This document shows, in pieces, positions 1-10,460 of a DNA stretch of 64,000 nucleotides; the stretch's first letter is position 1; every line of letters starts with the position of its first letter. The DNA is from Fonsecaea monophora. Its lineage: Eukaryota; Ascomycota; Eurotiomycetes; Chaetothyriales; Herpotrichiellaceae. Made by a program: the position numbers and the translations under genes. Below the pieces are notes generated by a model, which was not told the origin of the DNA, searched no databases, and saw only the letters and a list, made by a program, of their open reading frames with translations. The DNA is taken from NCBI RefSeq assembly GCF_001642475.1, contig NW_019173951.1, positions 248,001 to 312,000 on the forward strand, read 5' to 3'.

Positions 1-344
1 CCAGGATTGTCTGAGGTCGACCACAAGCGTATTGCCCTCTGAAGATAAATGGGGTCAGAACAAGGACTCTTCGAGATGTTCGAGCAGCCATCGTCTCTTA
101 CGATAGTACATGGTCACCACGTCATCTTCCGGCTCATAAAATTCGCCTCCCGTGATATACAAGTAGTTGTCATCAGCCACCGCTGTGAGAGTCAGTACAC
201 AAGCACAATAATCTGTCACAACGGCAACGGAATGGGTAACTCCGTACTAGCAAGCCAGAACCATTGTAGAATGGTGTCGCGAATGAGGATCGCTTGAGTC
301 GCATGAGCGGCGACGAGGCCGAGCGCAACAATGGCGCCCAGCAT
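1..344 (-). CDS. Kelch-like secreted protein, 5' part, cut by the left window edge
   Basis: Three exons on the minus strand can be joined: 344-248, 182-102 and 38-1 (continuing outside). Intron 1 (247-183, GTACGG..CACAG) has a TACTGAC branch site; intron 2 (101-39, GTAAGA..TTCAG) has TTCTGACC. The phases match: the first junction makes a Thr codon and the second a Gln codon. The protein starts MLGAIVALGLVAAHA, a plausible signal peptide, then reads TVADDNYLYITGGEFYEPED and, after intron 2, GNTLVVDLRQSW. This 'LYI.GGEF ... NTL.VDL..SW' pattern is the first blade of fungal kelch/galactose-oxidase-like extracellular proteins. Without splicing, a TGA at 57-55 would stop the frame. ATG at 344 was chosen over the in-frame ATG at 464 because it puts the hydrophobic segment at the N-terminus. 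The rest of the gene is not visible, so its role cannot be named. Confidence 0.6.
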
Positions 345-2147
345 GATGTTGACGTCGACCACGATAGCAACAACAGTGATAACGATGACAGAAGAACGAT
401 GTAGAGAAGTTGACAAGGAAGACTTTGGACGCAGGCGCCCATTTTGACGTTCTGAAACGTGCATCGCCCCATATTTCCAAACAGCCCATCCCGTGTCTGG
501 GGCCGGTGTGTGTAACAGCGCCTAGCTCCTGGTATTGTTTTCAGAACCCGAAATTGGGCTTGGCCATAGTCTGCGGCTTTTCACTGTTGGTATAGAGGAG
601 GCCATCATTCCTGGCAAAGTAATCCACCTGATATCGCATCAATCGTGGCCGGGGATCGCTGAAGCTGATGGTGATTTTACTATTCAAAAGGATGGCGATT
701 GACACGTAAATCAGCCTGCTTACCCGCCTGCCGTCGACGCCCCGGAACCATACTCGTACCGGTATCTGCGACATTGAGACCGCTAGCCTAGCATGGTGTA
801 TCAGTCCTGTCGATAGTGGAGTGCTTGGGCGCCTGAACCAGGCCCTTTCCAATTATACTTCAATCTGTGGCCCCTTAACTCTCGACGGTACCCTAGTCCT
901 AACAGTTATACTGTATCTTGTGCGAGGGAAAAAGTCTTAATGCCGAGTTCTGGGCCGTGAGTGGATGAGACAAGCAGACAAGGCACATTTTCTGCTTGAG
1001 GTGGGGATTGGATATTTGTCACCAAAGAACTCAGCCGTGGCAGCTCATGCTGCGACTCTGGACAAATTCTTGTCGAGGTTGAGGGTTCCGAAGTTCTAGC
1101 TAGGTACGGGTATAGAGTTGGGTCTTCCAGATCCGAGTTGGCGACACGGCTAAAATGGTTGATGGCTTGGAGAGATACTTTAAGGCTCGTATAAAATGAT
1201 CCAGGGGGCTTTTGATAAGCTCGACAGAGGCAGCCACCCCCGCAATTTTGTTGATCCTTTGACACCGGCTCGTCCCTATTCCGTACTTTGTCGCCATCTC
1301 GGGCACTTCAGCCAGGTTAATCCTGCTCGTTAGCATGTCGATAGCTTTCGCGCCTGGACAAGTGGTATGCCTGCCCTGACAGCGCATATAGTCCCCTGAG
1401 CAAATGCGCCTCTCAATACCTATGCTCTAGTGCTCATCGAAGGTGGCAGCAATGGCGAAATTCAGACCAAGCAGGAGAGACAACACCATTTGAGTCTTAT
1501 TGTGACCTATTTTCTATCTTCAGCTTTGCTCCATCTTTTCATTGAGGCCCATCGCTGGTTTCAAGATCGCCTTAAGGGTCAAATTAGGCAGGACCACATC
1601 GGATGTGAGGTCGTCCTCGTGGTTCGGGAATTTGGAGGGGAGGTTGGGCTCGAAACGTGCGGCTGTTAGGAGGAAATGGGTTGCAAGCTGAATAAGATGC
1701 CGTTCAGATGCATGACATAATTCTCCTGAAGAAAAGAGTCGCTACTTTTGGAGAGGTATAGAATCCTTCACGACCTTGTAGGTCTTTTACAGTCACATAA
1801 TTCGTTACGGGCGCGGAGCAACTATTTCGCCGGAGGAGCAGAGCCGCCGCACTACGGAGTTACAGAAGAGGTTTGTGAGCGTCACTTTTTGATTTCTCCA
1901 AACTGCGCCAACAGCTCATGTGTGATGAATACTCATCGAATTTATTCGATGCCCGCCCTATAGGTTGAACATCCTGGTGTAGTCTCTTCATGAATCCAGC
2001 TCGCGGGAAGCTATACTTCTACTGAGCTCAGCCATCACAACATGCTGTCACATCCTTTACTCTGACTGTTGAAGGATAGTATTTGCATGGTCGCGCAATC
2101 CTTCAGGACAAGCTCTCACACCCGTTACATCTTGCCCGTAATCCCAG
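345..2147. other. Intergenic, 1.8 kb, no convincing gene
   Basis: This lies between the start of the kelch-like gene (-) and the scramblase (+) and should hold both promoters. Short ORFs occur on both strands (for example 906-1265 and 1100-1387, minus; 1430-1669, plus), but they overlap each other and show no family motif. I see no repeat or RNA gene. A degraded gene cannot be excluded. Confidence 0.5.
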
Positions 2148-3863
2148 ATGTCAAAGCCTCTCTTCCTCCTCAGGCCCTCTGCTTTCGCTGCACTGAGGCC
2201 GAGGCGGCAAATTCTCACCGTCTCTAGATGTCTCCACGAAAACCTACGGCGGTCGTCCACAGCCTCCAACCCAAAGAAAGACCAAGATGGCTCGACACCC
2301 TCATCCTCACAGAGAGATCCTCCTCCCAAACCTCCGTCGATGGAGGACCTTCTCGCCGAAACAAGCCCCCAAGACAATTCTCTCCTCGCCCCTGTACATA
2401 TAGCAGAAGATGCAAACGCCATCCTCAGGTCTGACCACCCCGCCACCGACATCCTGTCTCAGTCCGGCATCGTCGTCCAACGGCAACTTGAAATGATGAA
2501 TGTGTTGATCGGCTTCGAGCAAGCCAATCGATATGTCATCCTCGACCCCCATGGGAATCACATCGGGTATATGGCTGAGCACGATGGTGGCATAGGGCAC
2601 ACTATGAGGAGGCAGTTCTTCACGACACACCGCGCGTTCACTACCCATGTCTTCGATCGCCACTCTAGGGAGGTGTTGAGATTCCATCGCCCATTCTCAT
2701 GGATCAATACGCGCATTCGGGTCTACGATCCTTGGGATCCTCACTCCAACACACCAAGATCCTCGTCCACAGCGCTGATCCCACAAAACAATGCGCACCC
2801 TGTGGACCAGCCACAAATATCTCCTCTACCGCTGGAGTCAATGCGCATAATTGGCGAAACACATTCACAATGGGCTCCACTGCGCCGGAAATACGATCTC
2901 TTTCTTTCCCATGATCTCGCCCTGAATGAGCCTGGGCCTGATGCCATATCGAAGAGGAGACCAGAGGGACTGTCCAGCTTGCAACAGAGTCAACTCGCTG
3001 AAAACAAAAGGTCTCGTTCGACCACAGACTTCGTCCAATTCGCTGCCGTCAACGAGCCCTTCTTATCTTGGGATTTTTCTCTACTAGACCAGAACAAGCG
3101 TAAGATTGGATCGGTCAATCGCGAATTTCGCGGGTTCGGGCGGGAAATATTCACCGATACTGGAAGTTACGTTCTGCGAATGGACGCCGCTGGGATGGAA
3201 CATCCGGTCGACAAGGAGGTTGATCGTGACTATGCGGAAGCATTGGGAGGGAACGAAGGCACCTATGGGATGACTCTCGATCAAAGAGCTGTGATGCTCG
3301 CCACCGCCGTGACGATTGATTATGACTACTTTTCCCGTCATAGCGGAGGACATGGCTTCTTCCCTATCTGGTTTGGAGGTGGTGGAGAGGCGGCCGGTGG
3401 GGCAGCAGGAGCCGGAGCGGCTGGGGCTGGAGAGGCTGGAGCAGTTGGTGCTGCTGAAGCCGGCGGCGCTGTTGTGGGTGGAGCTGGCCGAGCAGTTGGA
3501 TCAGCCGCAGGAGCAACAGGCATGGGCGAGGGCGCGATTGCAGGTGCCGGAACCATGGCAGGTTACGAAGCAATGCAAAGAGGACTGGGACAAAGATCCG
3601 AACCCAGAAGCGATGACGAAGCATCTAGGCGGCAGCAAACAGGCGCAGAAGATACTTATTGGGACCCTCGAGATTCACAAGGTGGTTCCGGTGAGCCACC
3701 GCAGACGCCGCCGCAGCAGCAGCAACAAGGTGAGGACGTCTGGGGTTTAGAAGATTCGGAACCTTTTATAGACGGAGCGCCAGAGGCGGGAACCGGAGGG
3801 GGAGGCGACGGCGAAGGTGGTGGCTGGCTTTCAACGTTATGGGACATTTTCAGGGGAGATTGA
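2148..3863 (+). CDS. Mitochondrial phospholipid scramblase-family protein (Aim25-like)
   Basis: A single-exon ORF of 571 residues. The first ~40 residues are rich in Arg, Ser, Ala and Leu with almost no acid (MSKPLFLLRPSAFAALRPRR), as expected for a mitochondrial presequence. A scramblase (Pfam Scramblase) core follows at about residues 105-400: the start SGIVVQRQLEMMNVLIGFEQ, then NRYVILDPHGNHIGYMAE, RQFFTTHRAFTTHVFD and LRFHRPFSWINTRI are family signatures. Near 290-400 come FLSWDFSLLDQNKRKIGSV and a DYDYFSRHS segment that normally leads to the membrane helix. Family members move phospholipids between bilayer leaflets or regulate stress responses; activity is not shown here. The C-terminal ~170 residues form an unusual Gly/Ala-rich run (about 410-470), an acidic/Gln-rich stretch and a Gly-rich end with WLSTLWDIFRGD. 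The family call is strong, the exact role less so. Confidence 0.88.
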   Translation: MSKPLFLLRPSAFAALRPRRQILTVSRCLHENLRRSSTASNPKKDQDGSTPSSSQRDPPPKPPSMEDLLAETSPQDNSLLAPVHIAEDANAILRSDHPATDILSQSGIVVQRQLEMMNVLIGFEQANRYVILDPHGNHIGYMAEHDGGIGHTMRRQFFTTHRAFTTHVFDRHSREVLRFHRPFSWINTRIRVYDPWDPHSNTPRSSSTALIPQNNAHPVDQPQISPLPLESMRIIGETHSQWAPLRRKYDLFLSHDLALNEPGPDAISKRRPEGLSSLQQSQLAENKRSRSTTDFVQFAAVNEPFLSWDFSLLDQNKRKIGSVNREFRGFGREIFTDTGSYVLRMDAAGMEHPVDKEVDRDYAEALGGNEGTYGMTLDQRAVMLATAVTIDYDYFSRHSGGHGFFPIWFGGGGEAAGGAAGAGAAGAGEAGAVGAAEAGGAVVGGAGRAVGSAAGATGMGEGAIAGAGTMAGYEAMQRGLGQRSEPRSDDEASRRQQTGAEDTYWDPRDSQGGSGEPPQTPPQQQQQGEDVWGLEDSEPFIDGAPEAGTGGGGDGEGGGWLSTLWDIFRGD

Positions 3864-5037
3864 AACGGTTGGGATAGAAATCCAGCAAGCAATTCTGTTT
3901 GAATAAGGGAATGGCCATGGGAAAAGCAAAACGCATTCAGGTATGTTATGAGGACACCAGGAACCTATTTCATGTGACTATAGGATGTGCTTGCCAGTCA
4001 TATAAAACTATCGAGCAGCACCAACAACGCACTCGACTCAGTCAATCAATAATATTATCAGCATGTCCTGCAGGACGCAGCAACATCATCTCACAAAGTA
4101 TCCAGATGACCACAAGCTGCTTGATGAGTGGTGGCCGCTGCTCTTGGGATATCAAAGCATTTATAGGGTTCCTCTATCCACGGCAACTCCTCAAGATATA
4201 CCAGCGCTATTGTTGGTACCAGGTTGAGCGATTACAAGAAGACAGACTGAATGAATCTGGACACTACAACGACGCCTCTGCCGAGTGCTGCCCTACAAGT
4301 CGCATCTCTATCTCCAGCAATACCCCGAAAGATGTTGCTGAAGGCCCTTTATCACAACGCAGATCTCCCGCGCTTCTGTCTCCACCAGCTTTCGCCTCCG
4401 AGGTTGATCAGCTCTTTGGTACACATGGCGAGATACTACGATCTGTGATTTGTGCAAAGCTGGCCCTGCATCGCCCAGCTTCAGACATGGGTCAACCTCT
4501 TCGGCCAGTCCCGCTACAATGTCACCCTCTTACTATTTTACTGCAACTTGGTCCCCAGTGTAATACAAAAAAGCTCCCACTTCTTATCTTTCCTTGGGCT
4601 TCCAAGAGGTCTTGGTATTTCTTGGGTCTCATCACTCGAGCCCCGACGCAGCGAACCAACTCCATTCAACCCCCGCAAATCCTCTTGGATTACGCCAGTC
4701 ACGCACGCCACTGGTACGGAATCCCGCCCATAGTGCCGATCCTTGGTCTGCCCAGGATACTTGGCACAGCCTCATCCCTGGTCATTGCAAGAATGTGACA
4801 TAGTACAAGCCCAATTCTAGGCGGCATCTGATCAGCATGGGATCTGAGAGGGATCAGTCTGCCCGCGTTTTGCCAGGCGAGGTTGCGTCAAAAAGATAAG
4901 TACCGAGTTCTCTTCCTTGGATCATTCCTCACTTCTGGCCCTCCTCTCACCTTCCGCGAAGCTGAAGAGCAGATAGGTCAGTTGGCCTGTCGTGTTTCCT
5001 TCCATTCCCTTCATCGTTGTTTGATTGCCTTAACAAG
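3864..5037. other. Intergenic between scramblase and permease; long ORF judged spurious
   Basis: The 1.17 kb includes an open frame at 3899-4798 beginning with TTG (first ATG 3911). Its translation is rich in Cys, His, Gln and Ser, lacks a domain, and the other two forward frames are partly open in the same place. I treat it as non-coding. The last ~150 bases are pyrimidine-rich (ccttccgcg, cctttccattccc), typical of a fungal promoter or 5' UTR for the permease. Confidence 0.45.
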
Positions 5038-6877
5038 ATGGATTTCCATAAACGATCTTCCTCTTCGTCGCCGGACGCGGATGTGGCAGAGAAGCAAATT
5101 AGAGACGAAACAATATCGCCCATAGAGAGCCAACGGGGCCTTCGCGGCGTCGAGGATGAAGACCACACGCGTCTTCACCGAGGCCTCAAGGCTCGCCACA
5201 TAACCATGATTGCGATCGGTGGCGCTATCGGTGGGTTACACGGAGGCCAACCAACAAAATGATGTATAGCCTGACCTTGGGACTACAGGGACTGGTCTGA
5301 TTATCGGAACTGGCAAAGCCCTGGCACAAGCGGGCCCTGGCTCGATCTTCATCTCCTACACAATTGTTGGATTCCTTGTCTACCTTGTCATGTGTGCGCT
5401 GGGAGAAATGGCCGCCTGGCTGCCGTTGTCGTCTGGGTTCACCGGTTACGCCGCCCGATTCTGTGATCCTGCCTTGGGTTTTGCTCTCGGTTACACGTGG
5501 GTTTCTTTCCCATGCTACATCTTCTTTGGGGGAAAAAAGGCTCACCGTGTGCGCAGGTATTGGTTCAAATATATCATAGTAACACCAAATCAATTGACGG
5601 CTGGGGCACTGATCATCCAGTACTGGGTGGACCGAGACCGCGTCAATCCCGGAGTGTTCATCGCCGTCTTTTGGGTTGCGATCGTCTGCATCAATTACTT
5701 TGGCATTCGCTTCTTCGGCGAGTTCGAGTTCTGGCTCTCTACGATCAAGGTCATCGTCATCGTCGGTGTCATCATCTTGTCTCTCGTGCTCGCACTGGGC
5801 GGTGGGCCGGACCATGACCGCAAGGGGTTCCGGTATTGGAACGACCCCGGCGCGTTTGCAGAGTACATCGACGACGGCGCCACGGGACGATTCCTTGCGT
5901 TCTGGTCGACCGTCGGGACAGCCACATTTGCCTACCTCGGGACTGAGCTGGTGGGCGTCACGGTCGGCGAGGCGCAGAACCCACGCAAGACCATCCCACG
6001 CGCCATCAAGCTGACCTTCTACCGGATCATCTTCTTCTACTGCCTCAGCGTCCTGCTGCTGGGGATGCTAGTCCCCTACGACAGCGAGGAGCTCGCGTTC
6101 GCCAACAAGGCGTCGTCATCGGCGTCGGCATCGCCTTTCGTCGTGGCCATCAAACTGGCGGGCATCAACGCGCTGCCGGGCATCCTGAACGGATGTATCC
6201 TGCTATTCGTCTTCTCGGCGTCCAACTCGGACCTGTACATCGCGTCGCGGACCCTTTACGGGCTGGCGCGCGAGGGCCACGCACCGCGGCTCTTCCAACG
6301 CACCGACGCGCGCGGCGTGCCCATCTACGCCCTCGGCCTGTCCGCCGCGTTTGCGCTGCTGGCGTTCATGAACGTGTCGGACGACTCCAAGACGGTGTTT
6401 GGGTACTTTGTCAACCTGACGACCATCTTCGGCCTGCTGACCTGGATCTCCATCCTCGTCGCGCACATCTGCTTCGTGCGCGCCCGCCGCGCCCAGTCCG
6501 TCCCGGTCACCTCGCTGGCGTACACCGCGCCGCTGGGCGTGCCGGGCTCCTACGGCGCCCTGGCCATGTGCATCCTCATCGCGCTGACCAAGAACTTCTC
6601 CGTCTTCGTCCGCTCCCCCTCCACCTACGGCGACTTCGACTACAAGAACTTCATCACCGGCTACCTCGGCATCCCGCTCTACATCATCATGATCGTCGGG
6701 TATAAGCTGTGGACGCGCTGTCCCCGCGTGATCCCCGCCCACGCGGATTTGTGGACCGGCAAGGACGCCATCGACCGCGAGGAAGAGGAGTTTTTGGCCC
6801 AAAAGGCCGCGAGGGACGCCGAGGGCAAGAAGCGAGGCGGCTGGTTCTACCGCACTTTTGTCGCGTGGTTGTTTTAG
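5038..6877 (+). CDS. Amino acid permease, YAT/APC family (possibly Dip5-like)
   Basis: A three-exon gene: 5038-5230, 5289-5496 and 5557-6877, giving 573 residues. Intron 1 (5231-5288) removes a frame break and restores GGAIGTGLIIGTG, the APC helix-1 motif. Intron 2 (5497-5556) is 60 nt with no stop, so the frame stays open if it is retained; its removal restores LGYTYWFKYIIVTPNQLTAG, the conserved YAT sequence. The polytopic protein has about 12 membrane segments. LVGVTVGEAQNPRKTIPRAI is the family signature after helix 6, and SASNSDLYIASRTLYGLAREG is the helix-8/9 hallmark. It should be a plasma-membrane, proton-coupled amino acid importer. The end (KNFITGYLGIPLYIIMI) resembles Dip5-type acidic amino acid permeases, but substrate is not determined. 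ATG 5038 gives MDFHKRSS; an in-frame ATG at 5017 would add seven residues. Confidence 0.92.
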
Positions 6878-7172
6878 AGAGGGACAGAGAGAGGATAATC
6901 CTGGTCATTGTGATCATCATAATGGTAAAGGGTCGTTTGGTCTGATGACATGTCTACGTGTCCACATGTCTACACAACTACATACCTACATCCCTACATA
7001 CCTATAAGTTTAAAGAACTATATATCTACACGTCCACATATCTAAATATTTACATATCTCCATATCCGCACGCCAACATGTCTACCTTTGGTGATGACGA
7101 GCCCGCGTCTCCTAAACATCCTGGAATCCCCGCTGACGTCCTACTGTCTCCTATCTCCTGCCTCCTGTCCGC
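6878..7172. repeat. Low-complexity (CTACATA/CCACAT)n tract between convergent genes
   Basis: From about 6947 to 7080 the plus strand is a degenerate 7-8 base repeat built on 'ctacatac', 'ccacatgtc' and 'cctacatacc'. It separates the 3' ends of the permease (+) and the ligase (-), so it probably holds 3' UTR and transcription ends rather than promoters. Confidence 0.6.
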
Positions 7173-10100
7173 TCACGACTGTCCTGTCCCGCCCCTGTCC
7201 TGAACTGTACTGTACCCATCCTGCACCTCGTCCATAAGGCGGACAGATTCGTGCCAATGCCAGATGACTCTGGACACGACCTCGTCCGTATCCTCGTCAA
7301 CAGTCAAGAGCAATCCCCCGGCGAAATACCTCTTGGACGACTTCCTCCGCAACACGTCGCCTGCCCCTCTGAGAAGTTCCGGCGACGACGGATCGGACAA
7401 AGACGGTAGAAGTCGAGATTGAGATCGAATCTTCTCGTCGTAAAAGAGAATCATCCTCTGCTGCTGCTGCCGCCGTGGCCGAGGGATCGGTACTGTCGGC
7501 ACCACATCTTCCCCACGGTGGTCAATCCGCCATTGTTTCTCCTCGCTGCGCCGTCTTCTATACTCTTTCAGGACTGCCTTTGTGGTTTCGTAGATGGTGT
7601 CACGGACACTCTTCGAGTTTGTCTTGTCGACGAGCTGCATAAACACCATCGTCAGCCAATTGGCTAACTTGACGTCCTTGAGACAAAGCGTCGAAGATGA
7701 CATGACCGTCAGTATGATACTGTCCAGAGCAGAGGCTGCTGGCTGCGTCAGGGATGGACTCGCTTGTTGAGCTGCGAGACTCGTCTTCTCCACAAGCCTC
7801 CCGACGGGCCTCTTAGGATCTAGCTCGTCGCCATGATCAACAGGCCAAGCTGGAGTGGTACTTTTCTGCTCTGACGCCGGTTTGGCACGGACGTTTTTCA
7901 GCTCACCAAGAGGTTCGCGCCGAGTAGAGGCCGAAGACCTCAGTTCTGTGGGTTTCCCTTGGGATCGGAATACTGCTGGAGGTTCATGGGGCTGGATAGA
8001 AGTCATCTGGTCTCGAAGAGAGGGTTCTAGAGAAATAATAGGCCTCTTCAGGGTAATATGATTTCTTGGTCGCTTATTGGCCGTCATGGCCAAGGTAGAA
8101 GCTTCATATTTACGTTTAACCCCCAATTCGAGACTAAAGGCATCGTGCGTTGGTCGTATTGGCCCTGCAGATGGCTCCCCACTCTCTACATCGGTTGCTG
8201 CCAATGCAAGAGGAGACGATTCATGGCTGCGGGCGAGCTTGGGGCTCAGTGTGCCGTTACGCATCACAGTAACATTGCGACTTCTCAGGGGTGATTGCGA
8301 TGGGTGTCCACCTGTAGTCTGAACATGGCTGGTAGGCGGAGGGGACGAGCCACACATGCTGATGCTGGCAGTGGATGAGCGCGAAGGGCTCGGTGTGCCT
8401 CCCGCGTGGAGGTCGACGCACTGATGTCGCTTTCCATCAGCTTCAATGAGACGTCTGATCCAATCAACCTCTTCCTGTTCTTCGGGATCCGCAGGAGTGA
8501 GGCTCTCTCGTGCAATCTCCTGTAGCTCTTCAAAGCTGTGAGTATCCGTCAAAGGCCGACCAAAGTGCAACTTGACGTCACGAGGAAACCGCAGCGTGTA
8601 GTAGGCAACGTCTGCGGGCCTAGTAAAGGCGGCTCCAGTCACTTCGACAACAAACGGCTTGGTGAACAAGATTGTGGGAGGTTGGCGCGCGATATCTGGC
8701 TGGTCGATGGTGACGTTCATGTGCTCGGTCGATTCAGAAAAGGGCGAGCAGAATCCCAAACCACGTTGATTCAGCTCCCGAAACGTCTCTTCCGACATGG
8801 TCTGACGTGTCAGGATGTCAATGATCAGGAATTCTGGCTTGAGCCCGAATCTTTGGACGGCTTCCTTATTCTTGAGGCAAGCGGCATAGAACGTCGTCCA
8901 GTTGACGGACCAGCCGTGCTTGTCTGCCTCCACCGCGTCTCTGCGGCCGCCAACAATACAGAGGTCAGCCGCGTCCCCGAGTCCCTTGATATAGTCCTTC
9001 TTCAACTTGATCGCATTGGCGTTCCACAGGGTTGAGAAGTAGGAATCGTGGCGGCCTTTCAGCACGAACCCCTCCCATCTCTGTTCAATTGCATGTCCGA
9101 AGAACTTTTGGAGTTCTTCTTTGGCGCTTTTCGTGCCGAATCTAATCTCCCGACACTCGCCGAGCTGGGCAACACCTTCGGTAACGCTGACAATCTGCTC
9201 CAATCGACGGCGCCGCAAATATTGAGGCTGATTGACAAGGTTCTGATTGTCGTGCCAAAGGCAGTCATAGAATATAATCATCAGTTGTTCGTCTGACGAT
9301 CTCGGAGAGTCGGCAGCTGCGCCTATCGCTCTGCCGTTGTATTGGATATATTTCCGGATCTTTTCGAATGGCAGAATGGTTCTTCGCGAGTGACTCCAGA
9401 CCAACATTTCGCCTTCGAGTATACAGTTTTGAGCGATCGCACAATCCGGTTCACTGAGGCGTAGACCGGCCTCCAGTGCTCCGTGAAGCCGGATCCAGGG
9501 CTTTGTCGAGTCTTTACCACGCTTGGAGAATAGCTGTATACAGTCTTTGCCTTTTGACTTGTCGATATGGACCTGGCAGTACCAGCCGTCATACTTGCGC
9601 TCGACGCTCATCGTCCTCGCGTTCGCTATCTGACAGCAGTGCCTGATACTCCTCGCCTTTTCATACTCTTGGCGCTTGATCATGACACCAAGTTTGGGGG
9701 TCAAGTGTCGGGCGCATTCTTGTCGATACCTTCGTTGCAGAGCACGGGGTGGGTCATGAGGGATGGAGACCAATTCGGGCTGCTCTAGGACTTTGATCGC
9801 CTCGACGAGAGAGTTCTGGAATGGGAGAATATCAGGCAGCAAGAAGTGGAAGCACCCCAGGACCAAGTGTTCAGGAATCTGGATGGGGTCATAGGACTTC
9901 TGAATCATTCTCACAAACCACTTGGCCTCTTTGCTATGGAGCCGCGATAGAATAGATCGCAGAAGGGTTTCAGACCTAGCGCCATCTCTACGCGTCCTCA
10001 TCTCGGGCGAAGCAAATCTGGAATTGGCAGCAAGCTGGCACAAAACAGCATCGACCTCCTCCAGCGTTACCTCTCTGTCGACAGGCGGTGGATCATTCTC

Positions 10101-10460
10101 GGCCAGGCCCATGACACATTTCTCAAGACAGGTAGCAAAATCAAAACCTGTAGCCTCCCACGCAAGTAGCTGCCGACCACGGGATGTGTTCTCAATGAAC
10201 AGAGCCTTGGATAAAACGCGAGCTAGGGATTTGGGCTGCAGGCCGTAGACGAGGTGTGGCACTCGCTCCAACAGCAGGCAAGACAGGAATGCCACGGCGG
10301 AGGGTCCATGTCGGACGATTTCGGAGTCGTGGCTCCTGAACCATTGGATGATGAGTTCATGCAAAGGCCGCGAAGGGCGCGTCGAGGACGATTGTGCTTG
10401 TTTCTGGGCTGTATCGAGTTCTTCGAGGAGTTGTACGAGGTATTTGAACTTGAAGGGCAT
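7173..10460 (-). CDS. Divergent ATP-dependent DNA ligase with a long C-terminal extension
   Basis: A single ORF of 1,095 residues. The start MPFKFKYLVQLLEELD is typical of fungal members. Residues 1-270 form the DNA-ligase N-terminal helical domain. The nucleotidyltransferase core follows: motif I ERKYDGW with K289 as the expected AMP-lysine, motif Ia FSKRGKD (311-317), motif III LEGEML (348-353), motif IV EGFVLKG (463-469) and motif V IKLKKDY (484-490). An OB-fold-like region with GDAADLCIVGG and FTKPFVVEVTGAAFTRP runs to about residue 650. The closest well-known family is DNA ligase IV, the end-joining enzyme. Here, however, no BRCT domain is visible, and about 430 residues of low-complexity tail replace it, with an ordered stretch near 930-1060. 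It is therefore probably a fungal ligase paralogue rather than Lig4 itself. Substrate could be nicked or broken nuclear DNA. It is convergent with the permease. Confidence 0.85.
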   Translation of the reverse strand: MPFKFKYLVQLLEELDTAQKQAQSSSTRPSRPLHELIIQWFRSHDSEIVRHGPSAVAFLSCLLLERVPHLVYGLQPKSLARVLSKALFIENTSRGRQLLAWEATGFDFATCLEKCVMGLAENDPPPVDREVTLEEVDAVLCQLAANSRFASPEMRTRRDGARSETLLRSILSRLHSKEAKWFVRMIQKSYDPIQIPEHLVLGCFHFLLPDILPFQNSLVEAIKVLEQPELVSIPHDPPRALQRRYRQECARHLTPKLGVMIKRQEYEKARSIRHCCQIANARTMSVERKYDGWYCQVHIDKSKGKDCIQLFSKRGKDSTKPWIRLHGALEAGLRLSEPDCAIAQNCILEGEMLVWSHSRRTILPFEKIRKYIQYNGRAIGAAADSPRSSDEQLMIIFYDCLWHDNQNLVNQPQYLRRRRLEQIVSVTEGVAQLGECREIRFGTKSAKEELQKFFGHAIEQRWEGFVLKGRHDSYFSTLWNANAIKLKKDYIKGLGDAADLCIVGGRRDAVEADKHGWSVNWTTFYAACLKNKEAVQRFGLKPEFLIIDILTRQTMSEETFRELNQRGLGFCSPFSESTEHMNVTIDQPDIARQPPTILFTKPFVVEVTGAAFTRPADVAYYTLRFPRDVKLHFGRPLTDTHSFEELQEIARESLTPADPEEQEEVDWIRRLIEADGKRHQCVDLHAGGTPSPSRSSTASISMCGSSPPPTSHVQTTGGHPSQSPLRSRNVTVMRNGTLSPKLARSHESSPLALAATDVESGEPSAGPIRPTHDAFSLELGVKRKYEASTLAMTANKRPRNHITLKRPIISLEPSLRDQMTSIQPHEPPAVFRSQGKPTELRSSASTRREPLGELKNVRAKPASEQKSTTPAWPVDHGDELDPKRPVGRLVEKTSLAAQQASPSLTQPAASALDSIILTVMSSSTLCLKDVKLANWLTMVFMQLVDKTNSKSVRDTIYETTKAVLKEYRRRRSEEKQWRIDHRGEDVVPTVPIPRPRRQQQQRMILFYDEKIRSQSRLLPSLSDPSSPELLRGAGDVLRRKSSKRYFAGGLLLTVDEDTDEVVSRVIWHWHESVRLMDEVQDGYSTVQDRGGTGQS

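Noticed and set aside
541..852. 103-codon minus-strand ORF upstream of the kelch-like gene
   Set aside because: No motif, and it does not join the kelch exons by any good splice site.
1100..1387. 95-codon minus-strand ORF that reads somewhat like a protein
   Set aside because: It overlaps another open frame (906-1265) and has no family signature; I could not tell a gene relic from chance.
3899..4798. 299-codon plus-strand ORF
   Set aside because: It starts with TTG, has Cys/His/Gln-rich composition with no domain, and other frames are open in the same stretch.
5225..5815. 196-codon antisense ORF over the permease
   Set aside because: It is the shadow of GC-rich permease codons; charged repetitive composition and no domain.
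6203..6802. 199-codon antisense ORF over the permease
   Set aside because: Shadow ORF, dominated by Gly/Asp/Glu/Arg from GC-rich third positions.
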